DNA of 64,000 nt from Bacillota bacterium (lineage in GTDB: Bacteria; Bacillota_E; Sulfobacillia; Sulfobacillales; JAIMBI01), in the NCBI GenBank assembly GCA_021828405.1, contig JAKARZ010000002.1, forward strand, positions 31,782 to 95,781. Direction: 5' to 3'. How positions within the stretch are numbered: the first letter of the stretch is position 1; every line of letters begins with the position of its first letter. The notes under the pieces were generated by a model, which ran no database searches, was not told the DNA's origin, and saw nothing but the letters and a program-made list of their open reading frames with translations. Below, in pieces: positions 27,183 through 39,108 of the stretch. Both the position numbers and the translations under genes were made by a program.

Positions 27183-27939
27183 ATGACGAATTCACCGCGC
27201 CGCATCGCGGCCCTCAAGATTGGATCCACCAGCGTGGCCGTCCTCGTGGCAGACCGGATGGCGGAACCTTTGCTCCAGCACACGTGGGTTCTCCGCTTGA
27301 TGGACGCACCCGACCCGGCAGCGCGCCTGGCCCCCATCCTGCGCCAACTGGCCCCGGCGCTGGGTCCTGGGACGCTGGTGGGCATAGGGGAGGTGGGCCG
27401 CCGCCAGCCCGAACTCACGCACTGGCTGGAAGCCTGGGGCTGGGCGGTCTGGCAGTTGGCCGGCCCCGAGGAGGCCCGGTGCGCTTGGTGGGGTGTGCAG
27501 GCGGGCATGGGCCAGGCGGCGACCGTGGTGGATGTGGGCGGTGGTAGCACCGAGGTGAGCGACGGGACCGACGCCGTATCCTGGCCGTTTGGTGCGGCCG
27601 CTCCGCCGGCGACGGACCGCTGGACGGTGCCTTCCGGACTCGCGGGCGGAGTGGGCCGCCCGGTGGCGGTGGGGGGAACGGCGCGAGCCCTGGCATCCCT
27701 CGCGGGCCCGGCCCGCATGGTGTCGCGCACGCAGCTGACGGCGTGGGTCAACGACCCCAAGGGGCTCTTGCGGATGGGGGTGGATCATCGGGTGGGTCCC
27801 GACCGCCTGCCCCTGTTGGGCGGGGGCGCCCGCTCGTTGCTGTGCGCAATGACGCTGCTGGGGGTGGATGACGTGGAGGTGTCGAACGCCGGGCTCATTC
27901 AGGGCTTGTGGCTGGCGGCGCGCTTGGGAAGGGTGCCTC

Positions 27940-27950
<11 letters not shown>
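27183..27950 (+). CDS. Ppx/GppA-like ASKHA-fold protein (short)
   Basis: A 255-residue protein with the exopolyphosphatase/guanosine pentaphosphatase fold. The first phosphate loop is weak (AALKIGSTSVAVLVAD), the second is clear (TVVDVGGGSTEVSDG), and a third glycine-rich segment is PVAVGGTARALASLAG. C-terminal GVDDVEVSNAGLIQGLWLAA matches the family end. It is shorter than usual Ppx/GppA proteins (about 300 or more) and the strand-1 Asp is not evident, so activity is uncertain. It overlaps mutS by 11 bp. No role in mismatch repair is known for this family, so the link is only operonic. Confidence 0.75.
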
Positions 27951-30443
<2,493 letters not shown>

Positions 30444-30447
<4 letters not shown>

Positions 30448-32162
30448 GCCTCATTCGGCGCTTGGCCCCGGCCGTGGCGGACCAGATCGCGGCCGGCGAA
30501 GTGGTGGAGCGGCCCGCGTCGGTCGTCAAGGAGCTGACCGACAACGCGATCGACGCTGGGGCGCGCACCGTGCGGGTGCTGGTACCCGAGGCGGACCGGC
30601 GGCATCTCGTTGTGGAGGATGACGGGGTAGGTATGGAAATGGAGGACGTGCGGCTGGCGGTCGAGCGCCACGCGACGTCCAAAATCACGCGCCTCTCCGA
30701 CCTCGACCACCTTGAAACCCTGGGATTTCGCGGAGAGGCGCTGGCGGCCATCGGGGCGGTGTCCCGGCTGACACTCGCGAGCCGGCCCCGCGAGGGAGCC
30801 GAGACCGGCTATCAGGTGGTGATCGACCACGGCCGGCGCATGGCCGCTGGGCCCGTGGCGCGGCAACCGGGCACCCGCGTCGAATGCCGCGCGCTGTTCC
30901 GGGACGTGCCCGCCCGCCTAAAGGCGCTGCCCGCGCCCGCCGCCGAATGGTCCGCCATCTGGCAGGTCGTGGCCGCACAGGCGGTGGCGCATCCGAGCGT
31001 GGGCTGGACGCTGGCCGAGCGCGCAGGGGAGGAGCCCGCCTTTACGACCCCGGCCGGTGGGGCGCTGGAGGACGTGTTGCTGGCCTGGCTGGGGCCTGAG
31101 GTGGCCTCCCAGCTGATTGCCGTGGACCGCCAGGCGTTTGGCGGAGAGATGTCGGTGCACGGGTTCATCCTGCCACCCACCCTGGCCCGGGGCAACCGGC
31201 GGCAACAGGTGCTAGTAGTGAACGGCCGGGTGGTGCGCAACTTTTCGTTGCGGATGGCGGCCGAACAGGGGTATGGCAGCCTGCTGCCCGACCGCCGGTA
31301 CCCGGGATGCTGGCTCCAGATTGTCGTGCCGGGCCCCGAGGTTGACCCCAATGCCCACCCGGCCAAAGCCGAAGTGCGACTGGAGCGGGATCGGGCCGTC
31401 GCCGGGGTGGTGCACCAAGCCGTTCGGGACGCACTTCGCCGCGAGCGCGTGTTCCGCCTGGACGCGGGGGCGGCCGACGCCTCCGAGCCCCCGGCGGCCG
31501 CCGGCCGGGCCGCCGAGCAGGCGACCTGGGACTGGCCGGCCCGGGCGGTCGGGGATGGGCGGCCGCTCTTGCATCGCGAGATTGCGGACCTGACCCCGCT
31601 GGCGCAGTGGCAGGCGCGCTACCTCTTGTGCCAGGGCTCAGCTGGGCTTTACCTGATCGACCAGCACGCCGCCCACGAGCGCGTGTACTACGACCGCCTG
31701 AAGGCCGCCGTGAGTCAGTCGGTGGCGACCCAGCCGCTCCTCATGCCCCTAATGCTCAACCTGTCGCGCGCCGAAGCCGCACTCCTGGACACGCATGCAA
31801 GCACGATGGCCGCGGCGGGATTCGAGGTGGAGCTGCTCGGCGGGTCAAGCGCCGCGCTCCGCGCTGTTCCCGCCGCCCTAGCCGAAGTCGCCGATCTGAA
31901 GCTGGTGGCGACCTTGTTCGACTCGTTGCTGGCCGAGGGCCCCTATGGGGAGCATCCGGTGTCCTGGGCTTTGGATCATCAGTTGGCGACGGCGGCGTGC
32001 AAAGCCGCGGTCAAGGCCAACCAGCCCCTCTCCCGACTCGAAATGGAGGGGCTCGTCGCCGACATGGCGGCCAGTCCCTCGCCCCGGAGCTGTCCGCACG
32101 GGCGCCCCACGTTGTTGGTCCTGTCGCTGGAGGAGGTGGACCGCCGGTTTGGCCGACGCTGA
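30444..32162 (+). CDS. mutL: DNA mismatch repair protein MutL
   Basis: A 572-residue GHKL ATPase and nicking endonuclease. The N-terminal motifs are ERPASVVKELTDNAIDAGA, VEDDGVGMEMEDV, ATSKI and TLGFRGEALAAIGAVS. The C-terminal dimerisation and endonuclease domain has the metal motif as DQHAAHERVYYD, where the last conserved Glu of DQHAxxExxxxE is Asp. ACKAAVKANQPLS and the CPHGRPT motif are also present. The start is GTG 30444 inside the mutS stop. As no MutH exists in such organisms, the endonuclease activity is expected; the Glu to Asp change is conservative. Confidence 0.97.
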
Positions 32163-33075
32163 CAAGCCGCCGCTGCTGGTCCTTTTGGGCCCTACGGCCG
32201 TGGGCAAGTCGCGACTGGCGCTGGAGTGGGCCGAGGAGGCCGGGGCAGAAATCGTCGCGGCGGATTCGACGACGGTCTATCGGGGCGTGGACATCGGCAC
32301 CGCCAAGCCCACAGCCGCCGAGCGCCGCCGCGTGCCCCACCATGTGATTGACGTGGCGGCCCCGGAGGAACAGTACACCGCAGCCCGGTTCCAGCAGGAC
32401 GCCACCCGAGCCATTCGCGCGATTGGTCGGGCCGGACGGCTCCCGCTGGTCGTGGGGGGCACGGGCCTCTTTGTGCGAGCCCTCCTGGCCAACTTCCCAC
32501 TGGCCCCCGCCGCTGACCCCGCGGTACGCCGCGAGCTGGAGGCATGGTGGGACCGCGACGGGCCGGCGCCGCTCCTGCGCCAACTGAAGCTCGTCGACCC
32601 GGCCTCCGCCGCCGCCATCGCACCCGGGGACCGCCGTCGCATGGTGCGCGCGCTCGAGGTGTACCGCACCACCGGCCGGGCGTTGCCCCGCCAGCCCGGC
32701 GAGGCGCCCTACCGGGTGCTGCGCGTGGGCCTGCGCCGGAGCCGGCCTGTGCTGTGGCGACGGATCGAGGATCGGGCGCAGCGGCAGCTCGCGGATGGAC
32801 TCTTGGACGAGTTGCTCGCGCTGCACGCCCAAGGGGTGGACTGGCGGGCTCCCGCCTTCATGGGTCTGGGGTACCGCGAGGGCGTGCAGTGGGCTCGCGG
32901 GCGCCTCGAATCTGACCGGCTGCTGCCGCTCATCGCTTTGCACACGCGCCAGTATGCCAAGCGGCAGATGACCTGGCTCGCGCGTGAGCCAGACATCCGA
33001 TGGATCGACCTCGATCAAGCCACGGAGGCCGAGGCGCTGGCCCAAGTGCTGTCGTGGACCACCGCATGGCTCTGA
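32149..33075 (+). CDS. miaA: tRNA dimethylallyltransferase
   Basis: A 308-residue enzyme that isopentenylates A37 of tRNAs reading UNN codons. It has the P-loop LLGPTAVGKSRLALEWA, EIVAADSTTVYRGVDIGTAKP, HHVIDVAAPEEQYTAA and VVGGTGLFVRALL. The C-terminal part has AFMGLGYREGVQWARG and HTRQYAKRQMTWLARE. The likely start is TTG 32149, 14 bp inside the end of mutL, with a GGAGGTGG site upstream. The order mutS-mutL-miaA is conserved in many spore formers. No hfq gene follows, unlike in Bacillus. Confidence 0.95.
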   Translation: MADADKPPLLVLLGPTAVGKSRLALEWAEEAGAEIVAADSTTVYRGVDIGTAKPTAAERRRVPHHVIDVAAPEEQYTAARFQQDATRAIRAIGRAGRLPLVVGGTGLFVRALLANFPLAPAADPAVRRELEAWWDRDGPAPLLRQLKLVDPASAAAIAPGDRRRMVRALEVYRTTGRALPRQPGEAPYRVLRVGLRRSRPVLWRRIEDRAQRQLADGLLDELLALHAQGVDWRAPAFMGLGYREGVQWARGRLESDRLLPLIALHTRQYAKRQMTWLAREPDIRWIDLDQATEAEALAQVLSWTTAWL

Positions 33076-33130
33076 CCCTAAACGCTCCGCCCACCGATCC
33101 CGGCGGCGCAAGCCGCACCGGCCTTCGATG

Positions 33131-33997
33131 CTACCGGCTGAACACCTGCTGTCCGATGCGCGCCACGACCGGAAGGCCCTCGATCCAGGCATTATTCGTG
33201 AGCGCCGGGTTGAAGAAGTACAGGGCTCCATTGGTGGGGTCCTCGCCTCCCAAAGCGGCTTCGGCCGCCTGGTAGGCCAAGGCGCTGGGGGCTTGCCAAT
33301 AGGTGCCGTTCTGCACCGACTCGAACTGCCCGGGCGCAAAGATGACGGCGGCGATTGATTTGGGAAACCCCGGGCTGGCCACGCGGTTCAGAACAACCGC
33401 GGCCACCGCCACCATCCCTAAGAACGGCTGATTGCCGGCCTCGCCCTGCACCAAATGGGCCAACTCGCTGAGACTTTGGCTGGATGCAACCACGGCGGGG
33501 GCGGCGCTCGCCGCCGCCGGAACCCATACCGTGGCTCCGACGGTCAGCGGGCGGTTCTCATTCAAGGCTTCCAGGCCCGCCATCGGGGCCCCGAGCGCCG
33601 GAGCCAGCGCCGTGAGGGTCGTGGCCGCTGTGATGAGAAACCGCCCGGGAATCGACAGCGTCGACCCCGCGTAGATGGTGGTGGAGGAGCCGAGGCCGTT
33701 AGCGGTCTGCAGCGCCGGCACGCTCACCCCATAGGTATTGGCTAACTGCCACAGTGTGTCGCCCCACGTCAACACGATCTGGCGAGGCTGGGCCACCCAG
33801 CGGCCCAGGGCGGCCGAGGCGCTGGTGGCGGTGGGAGAGGCCGGCGACGCCGGCGGACTGGCGGCCTCCACCACCCTCGGCCCGGCCGCCGCCGTCACGA
33901 CGGAGGCGGTCCATACCATGGCTCCCAGCGACAAGATGCGGACGGCCCGTGCGCGGGGCGCCGGCTCCCCCCAGGCAGCCCCTCGATGTTCAGACAC
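33131..33997 (-). CDS. LysM plus SleB/CwlJ-type cell wall hydrolase
   Basis: A 288-residue exported protein. A signal peptide (ILSLGAMVWTASVVTAAAG) is followed by a LysM repeat (LTWGDTLWQLANTYGVSVPALQTANGL is its start, about residues 70-115). A second, weaker LysM-like segment (about 120-165) and a hydrolase_2 domain (LAHLVQGEAGNQPFLGMVAVAAVVLNRV, with the catalytic Glu in QGEAG) come next. ALGGEDPTNGALYFFNPAL also fits SleB/CwlJ cortex-lytic enzymes used in germination. GTG 33997 has GGGGGTG upstream. It is divergent from spoVK and convergent with miaA. Confidence 0.9.
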   Translation of the reverse strand: MSEHRGAAWGEPAPRARAVRILSLGAMVWTASVVTAAAGPRVVEAASPPASPASPTATSASAALGRWVAQPRQIVLTWGDTLWQLANTYGVSVPALQTANGLGSSTTIYAGSTLSIPGRFLITAATTLTALAPALGAPMAGLEALNENRPLTVGATVWVPAAASAAPAVVASSQSLSELAHLVQGEAGNQPFLGMVAVAAVVLNRVASPGFPKSIAAVIFAPGQFESVQNGTYWQAPSALAYQAAEAALGGEDPTNGALYFFNPALTNNAWIEGLPVVARIGQQVFSR

Positions 33998-34228
33998 TCT
34001 CGCACCCCCGGTTTGCTTTGTTGGGCATGGCACCCCATCGCCCGGCGGAATTCTATGCGGACAGGCGCCTCTAAGTGCCAAAACCAGGTTATGAAGGGAC
34101 GCGCATAACGTGGAGGAAGTGCCACCCAGAAGACTGTCGCCCTGGAAAGGGGACGCTGAATCTAGCGCGCGAGCGGCCCACGTATCATGCACAGGCGCTC
34201 TCTCGAGAACGCCTGCGGGGGGGATCCG

Positions 34229-35200
34229 ATGGGGGACACACAGACGGGGTCGCCCACGCCGGACACCTCTGCGGAGGTGCTGCGGCGGCTGTCCGACGGT
34301 CACATGAGTACGGTGGAAGCCGTCCGGCAGCTCCGGCGGCTCGAGCGGCGGCCAGCCTCGGCCGGCTCCACGCACGAGCCCGACGCCTACGCGGGGGGCG
34401 CCCTGGCCCGGCTGAACGGGCTGGTGGGTCTTAGGGATGTCAAGCGGCAGGTGCGGGAGATCTGCGCCTTTGTGGACATCCAGCAGCGGCGCGCGGCGCT
34501 CCAACTAGCGGCGGAGCCCCACACGCTGCACATGGTGTTCCGCGGCGCGCCGGGCACCGGAAAAACCACGGTGGCGCGCCTGCTGGGCCAGCTCCTGCGC
34601 GATATTGGCGCCCTGCCGAAGGGGCACCTGGTCGAAGTGGAGCGCGCAGATCTCGTGGGGGAGTACATCGGGCACACGGCCCAAAAGACGCGGGAGGTGG
34701 TCCGCCGGGCTCTCGGGGGCGTCCTGTTCATCGACGAGGCCTATGCCCTGGCGCGGGGTGGCGGCAAGGATTTTGGCAAGGAAGCGATCGATGCGCTGGT
34801 CAAGGTCATGGACGACAAGAAAAGCGAATTTCTCTTGATCCTCGCCGGCTATCCCCGCGAGATGGCCAGCTTCATGGACGCCAATCCGGGGCTTCGGTCG
34901 CGGTTCGCGATTCAGGTGGACTTTCCGGAGTACCGCCCTGATGAGCTGGCGGCCATTGCTCGCCTGATGCTTGCCGAGCGCCAGTACCGGCTTGCGTCCG
35001 ACGCGGAGGAGCAACTTGCCAAAGCGCTGGATCGCCGCACGACCACGTGGCACGAGAACGCCGGCAACGCCCGGATGGTCCGCAACCTGATGGAGCGCGC
35101 CATTCGCCGGCAGGCGGTGCGGCTTGTCCAGCACCCCGGGCCCCTTTCGCGCGACGATCTCATGACGCTGCTGGCCGCAGACTTGGACGACGTCCGCTGA
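34229..35200 (+). CDS. spoVK: SpoVK-like AAA ATPase
   Basis: A 323-residue AAA protein of the SpoVK/CbbX group; Bacillus SpoVK is needed for late spore maturation. An N-terminal extension of about 65 residues precedes LNGLVGLRDVKRQVREICAF. The ATPase core has Walker A FRGAPGTGKTTVARLLG, Walker B GGVLFIDEAYALARG and NPGLRSRFAIQVDFPEY with the arginine finger. A C-terminal lid contains HENAGNARMVRNLMERAIRRQ. ATG 34229 has GGGGGGATCC just upstream. Its stop overlaps the next gene (TGATG). Confidence 0.92.
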   Translation: MGDTQTGSPTPDTSAEVLRRLSDGHMSTVEAVRQLRRLERRPASAGSTHEPDAYAGGALARLNGLVGLRDVKRQVREICAFVDIQQRRAALQLAAEPHTLHMVFRGAPGTGKTTVARLLGQLLRDIGALPKGHLVEVERADLVGEYIGHTAQKTREVVRRALGGVLFIDEAYALARGGGKDFGKEAIDALVKVMDDKKSEFLLILAGYPREMASFMDANPGLRSRFAIQVDFPEYRPDELAAIARLMLAERQYRLASDAEEQLAKALDRRTTTWHENAGNARMVRNLMERAIRRQAVRLVQHPGPLSRDDLMTLLAADLDDVR

Positions 35201-35793
35201 TGCGGATGGCCGTGGTCGTCGGCGGGGTGAACGTCGGCAAGAGCCTCTTGGTCGTGAACTTTGCCGCGTACTGCGGCCAGCATCGCCTTCGCTTCCAGCC
35301 ACAGGGACAGGCGCCGCCGCTTCGGCCGCTGTCGCTGGGGGAGGCGCGGCGCGAATTCGTGTCCCCTGGGCCCCATGCCGTCCTCGGTGTCCAGGGCGTG
35401 GCGATTTCCCTCGCCGGGAAAAAGGGGCCCCGGCTCGTGCGCCTGTGGGACACGCCGGGCCTGGTGGCCGGCGTGGCGAGTGAGCCAGACGTGCGCCGAG
35501 CCATCGCGGCCGGTCTGGCCAAGCTGGCGCAGGCCGACCTCATCCTGCACGTGGTGAACGTCGCTCGTCCGCAGTGCTGGGGCGAGGCGGATGACGCGGT
35601 GGCCGAGTGGCGGGCACCTCACACCGCCTATGCCGTCGTGGCCAACCAAATGGATCGACCGGGGGCTCGGGCGGGCTTAAAACAGCTTCGTCGGCAGGCC
35701 GCCGGGCTTCAGGTGCTGCCCGTGTCCGCCCTCACCCAGCAGGGATTCGTCGGCCTCCGGCGCGCCCTGGCTGCCAGCTTGCCCACGGACTGA
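35200..35793 (+). CDS. small TRAFAC-type GTPase downstream of spoVK
   Basis: A 197-residue single-domain GTPase: P-loop MAVVVGGVNVGKSLLVVNFA, G3 LWDTPGLVAGV, G4 VVANQMDRPG and a weak G5 (VLPVSALTQQG). In Bacillus the position after spoVK is held by ynbA (HflX), but this protein lacks HflX's N-terminal domain, so it is not HflX. The G1 Lys and G3 Asp-Thr-Pro-Gly are intact, so GTP binding is likely. It overlaps spoVK by one base, which suggests a linked function in the forespore or mother cell. The role is unknown. Confidence 0.78.
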   Translation: MRMAVVVGGVNVGKSLLVVNFAAYCGQHRLRFQPQGQAPPLRPLSLGEARREFVSPGPHAVLGVQGVAISLAGKKGPRLVRLWDTPGLVAGVASEPDVRRAIAAGLAKLAQADLILHVVNVARPQCWGEADDAVAEWRAPHTAYAVVANQMDRPGARAGLKQLRRQAAGLQVLPVSALTQQGFVGLRRALAASLPTD

Positions 35794-35833
35794 GCCGCCA
35801 CTGCTATACTCGAACGAGCGGCGGGGGGTGTGC

Positions 35834-37033
35834 ATGGCAAGGATGACGGTAGCGGCCGCCGCCGAACAGTTGGCGGAACGGAACCTGGAGCGGGTGCTGG
35901 CGGCGTTTCGCGCGGTCCGGCTGTCCACCTCCGATCTGGTCGGCAGTGAAGGGTACGGCTACGGAGACGTCGGACGCGACAAGCTGGAGCAGGTTTACGC
36001 GCGGCTCCTGGGCACCGAGGCAGCCCTGGTGCGGCCCCAGTGGGCATCCGGGACCAGCGCGCTGGCCGCGATGGTACGCGGCGTCGTGGAGCCAGGCCAG
36101 CAGGTGGTGACCGTCGGCCCCGTGTATGACACGCTCGACCCGCTGCTCGATCCGGCCGGCACCCACCGCGCGAGCATGGTGCGCCGTGGCGCCCGCGTCA
36201 CCCGCGTGCCGGTGGGAGACGCGGGCGTGGAGCCCGGGCCGTGGCACGCGGCCCTGGAGGACAGCCCCGACTGGGTGTATCTGCAGCGGTCGCGCGGCTA
36301 CCAGCACCGCCCCTCGTGGTCGCGGGACACGTTGCAGGCGCTCATCGCTGATGCCCATCGAGCCGGAGCCGAGGTGATGGTGGACAACTGCTACGGGGAG
36401 TTCACCGACGTGTCGGAGCCCGGCCACTGGGGTGCCGACCTCGTAGCGGGCAGCCTGCTGAAAAATCCCGGCGGCGGGCTCGCGGTCACCGGGGGATATG
36501 TGGCGGGCCGCGCCCGCCTCATCGATCAGGTCGGCGATGAGCTGAGCGCCCCCGGCGTCGGTCGCGACCTCGGGCCCAGCGGCCCGTATCTGCGCGGATT
36601 TTGGCAGGGACTTTTCTATGCGCCCCACGCGGTGAGCGAGGCGCTCATCGGCACAGCGGCCGCAGCCCACGTCTTGGCGGCGGCGGGGTGCCGGGTTGAC
36701 CCCCCGGCCGACGCATGGCCTCGCCAGGACATCATCCTGGCCGTCCACCTGGACGGTCCCGATGCCCTGCTGGCGGCAGCCCGCGCGGTTCAGGGCGTCT
36801 CGCCGGTGGACGGGCACGTAATCCCCGAACCCTGGCCAATGCCCGGCTACCCGTGCTCGGTCACGATGGCCCAGGGGGGATTTGTCCCAGGAGGCTCCCT
36901 CGAACTATCGGCCGACGCCCCCATGCGGCCCCCGTGGACCCTCTATGTGCAAGGCGGCATCATGCGTCAGCACACCGTGCTGGCCGCGCGGGCCATCATC
37001 GCGGCGCTGGCCGATCTGCCTACTCAGGCGTAG
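35834..37033 (+). CDS. ynbB: methionine gamma-lyase-family PLP protein (YnbB-like)
   Basis: A 399-residue fold-type I PLP enzyme of the methionine gamma-lyase/aluminium-resistance family. It has VRLSTSDLVGSEGYGYGDVG, RPQWASGTSALAAMVRGVV, VMVDNCYGEFTD and the PLP-lysine motif AGSLLKNPGGGLAVTGGY, then GGIMRQHTVLAARAII at the C-terminus. ATG 35834 has GGGGGGTGTGC; GTG 35828 is a weaker choice. The spoVK to ynbB order matches Bacillus. The true reaction of this family is unsettled. The stop overlaps lexA by 10 bp in convergent orientation. Confidence 0.93.
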   Translation: MARMTVAAAAEQLAERNLERVLAAFRAVRLSTSDLVGSEGYGYGDVGRDKLEQVYARLLGTEAALVRPQWASGTSALAAMVRGVVEPGQQVVTVGPVYDTLDPLLDPAGTHRASMVRRGARVTRVPVGDAGVEPGPWHAALEDSPDWVYLQRSRGYQHRPSWSRDTLQALIADAHRAGAEVMVDNCYGEFTDVSEPGHWGADLVAGSLLKNPGGGLAVTGGYVAGRARLIDQVGDELSAPGVGRDLGPSGPYLRGFWQGLFYAPHAVSEALIGTAAAAHVLAAAGCRVDPPADAWPRQDIILAVHLDGPDALLAAARAVQGVSPVDGHVIPEPWPMPGYPCSVTMAQGGFVPGGSLELSADAPMRPPWTLYVQGGIMRQHTVLAARAIIAALADLPTQA

Positions 37034-37632
37034 CCGCGCACGATGCCCACCAGTCGGCCGAGGATGCGCACGTCACGCGCCACGATGGGGGCGTAGCGCG
37101 GGTTTTCGGCCAAGAGCCGCACGGCGTCCGGAGCGCGCTGGAAGCGCTTCAGCGTGGCTTCCTCCCCGAGCAGCGCCACGACGATCTGGCCGTCCTCGGC
37201 CGAGTCCTGCTGGTGCACGAAGGCCAAGTCGCCGTCAAGGATGCCCGCGCCCTCCATACTGTCCCCCCGCACCCGGAGCGCAAAGTCGGGCCGGCCCCCG
37301 AACCACGCGCTCGGGGTGTGGGGAATAGGCACCAGCTCCTCCACCTGCTCGTCGGCCAACAGTGGCAGGCCGGCCGCCACCCGGCCGATGAGAGGCACCC
37401 GGTCGGTCTCCGCCCGTGCGTCGTCCGGCAAGGAGATGCCCCGGGAGCGTTCATGCACCCGATTGATGCGCCCTTCGCCTTCAAGGCGCCGAAGATAGTA
37501 CACGACCGTGGACGTGGACTTTAAGGACACCGCCGTCCCAATCTCCCGCACCGAGGGGGGAAATCCGTGCTCGGCGACATAGCGGGAGATATACTGAACG
37601 ATGGCTTCCCGTTTGGATGGTCTCGATGAAAT
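37024..37632 (-). CDS. lexA: LexA repressor, apparently with a non-canonical ATT start
   Basis: The SOS repressor. An N-terminal winged helix (IVQYISRYVAEHGFPPSVRE, then STSTVVYYLRRLEGEG) and a C-terminal S24 peptidase domain follow family order. The cleavage Ala-Gly is in IGRVAAGLPLLA, the nucleophile Ser in RVRGDSMEGAG and the Lys in EATLKRFQR. The only suitably placed ribosome site is AAAGGAAGG, and 6 bp after it lies ATT, giving SSRPSKREAIVQ and a 202-residue product of normal LexA length. No ATG, GTG or TTG exists there; the nearest is a TTG at 37680 with no ribosome site, adding 16 residues. Start assignment is inference. No clear LexA box was found upstream. Confidence 0.85.
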   Translation of the reverse strand: MSSRPSKREAIVQYISRYVAEHGFPPSVREIGTAVSLKSTSTVVYYLRRLEGEGRINRVHERSRGISLPDDARAETDRVPLIGRVAAGLPLLADEQVEELVPIPHTPSAWFGGRPDFALRVRGDSMEGAGILDGDLAFVHQQDSAEDGQIVVALLGEEATLKRFQRAPDAVRLLAENPRYAPIVARDVRILGRLVGIVRGYA

Positions 37633-37791
37633 GATGACCCTTCCTTTCGAGGCGCGATTGGCACGGGGTCGTCCCGTCAAGCGGTTAAGACATGATAGCA
37701 CCAGCGGCGCGCCGATTGGAACATACAGGCGACAGTTTTCGCAATGACGCCCCCAGGGCGCCCGGTACGCATAGCAAGGGAGGGATGCGCG

Positions 37792-38784
37792 GTGCTCCCT
37801 TGGCGGGTGGACGCCCGGTGGTGGTGGTGGGTCGTGCTGGCGGCCGCGGCGGCGGCGATGGGGCGGGGCAGCGGTGCCGGCCTGGTGGTGGCCATGGCGG
37901 CGGCGGTGGCGACGCTCGGCGCCCTCGTGGCGGCGGGCTATCAGTTGCGGGCGCCGTGGCTGGTGGGAGCCGTCGGCGCCGGCGCCGCGCTTGTGCTGGC
38001 CGCGCCGCCGTCTCCTCCCACCCGTCTCCCGCTCGCGCTCCTGGCCGGGGGGCTCGCGACCGTGGCCGCGGGGCTGGGGGCCCGGTCGGCCAGCGAGCGG
38101 GTGACGCTGGCCGACGGCCTCTATGGCGTTGGCATGATGGTCCTCCTGTCGGGGGTTTTCACCGCCCTGGTGCCGCTGCCGTCGTCGTCCCTCACGACGG
38201 CGCACCTGGCCACGCTGCTGGTCCTCTATCTCATCACCCCGCCGCTGGAAGCCGTCACGGTGCTCCTGGTGCTGGCACGCGGGCGGAAGCTCGTGCGGTT
38301 TGTGGCGGGCAACTACGCCTGGCGGTCCACCTCGTGGCGGGAGATCGGGCAGGGCGTGGCGGCGGGGGTGGCCATCATCGTGGTGTCGTCCGTCCTGATT
38401 CAGGCCGAAAACGTGTGGTTCCGGCTGCCCGTCCATCCCAACAACCCCTTCGTGTACGATCCCCACGCGGCGCACGCGCCAGCGCTGGGGATCCTGGCCC
38501 TGACCGCGGCGGTGGTGGTGCTGGCTCCCTTGGCTGAGGAGGCTTTGTTTCGCGGCCTGCTGTTTGGCGGCATGGCCGCCCGCTGGGGATTTTGGCCCGC
38601 GGCGCTGGCGTCGGCGGCCATTTTCGGTGCGGCGCACTTGAACCTCTCCCTGTGGCTGCCCCTGTCGGCCGCCGGGCTGTTGCTGGCGTGGGTGTATTCC
38701 CGCACCGGGTCCCTGTGGGCGTCCACCGTCGCGCACGCCACGCTAAACGGCGTCTCGGTACTACTGGCGTTGCTGGTACGGTGA
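37792..38784 (+). CDS. CPBP-family intramembrane metalloprotease
   Basis: A 330-residue polytopic membrane protein, about eight helices, of the CAAX-protease/bacteriocin-processing (ABI) family. Motif 1 is APLAEEALFRGLLFGG with the Glu-Glu and Arg. Motif 2 His is in AAIFGAAHLNLSLWLP, and motif 3 in SLWASTVAHATLNGV. These are the expected metal and catalytic positions. Residues 1-110 form an extra N-terminal helical region. The start is GTG 37792 after GGGAGGGATGCGC. It is divergent from lexA with about 160 bp between them. Substrate unknown. Confidence 0.9.
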   Translation: MLPWRVDARWWWWVVLAAAAAAMGRGSGAGLVVAMAAAVATLGALVAAGYQLRAPWLVGAVGAGAALVLAAPPSPPTRLPLALLAGGLATVAAGLGARSASERVTLADGLYGVGMMVLLSGVFTALVPLPSSSLTTAHLATLLVLYLITPPLEAVTVLLVLARGRKLVRFVAGNYAWRSTSWREIGQGVAAGVAIIVVSSVLIQAENVWFRLPVHPNNPFVYDPHAAHAPALGILALTAAVVVLAPLAEEALFRGLLFGGMAARWGFWPAALASAAIFGAAHLNLSLWLPLSAAGLLLAWVYSRTGSLWASTVAHATLNGVSVLLALLVR

Positions 38785-39108
38785 AGCCTGCGCCGAATCC
38801 GGCAGAAGACCGGCCGGGTCCGCGCATCCCCTGCGGCGCCGCACAACGGTTATGCGCCTGTGACCGAGACCACGCCGCTTGGGGCAATCCCACGCGATCG
38901 CCTCTGGGCAACACCCCGCGCCGCCGCCACAGACCACGCGTGGCACACACGGAAAAGGTCGAGAATCAGGGGCCGGCTCACCGCGGCCGTGAGCCAGCGG
39001 GATTTCGGCAAACGCGGAGGATATCTTCTCTAGGCAAATACTGCTATGGTAAACTATTGCCGACGACAGATACAGTCGGCCAGTCGAACCAGGAACAGGA
39101 GGCAGAGG
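38785..39108. other. intergenic region before the beta-oxidation operon
   Basis: No protein gene is seen. It holds a possible terminator hairpin at 38975-38995. An A/T-rich block (39030-39058, including TATGGTAAACTATT) is the best promoter candidate for the following operon. Confidence 0.5.
38975..38995 (+). terminator. possible hairpin terminator after the CPBP gene
   Basis: GGCTCAC and GTGAGCC form a 7-bp stem with a 7-base loop (CGCGGCC). No strong T-run follows, so it is a weak call. Confidence 0.35.

Noticed and set aside
36715..37524. A 269-codon plus-strand frame across the ynbB/lexA junction
   Set aside because: It is the shadow of both genes and lacks any recognisable motif.
37640..37791. 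LexA box between lexA and the CPBP gene
   Set aside because: A GGAACAT half-site is present near 37718, but no matching second half at the spacing of CGAAC-N4-GTTCG was found.
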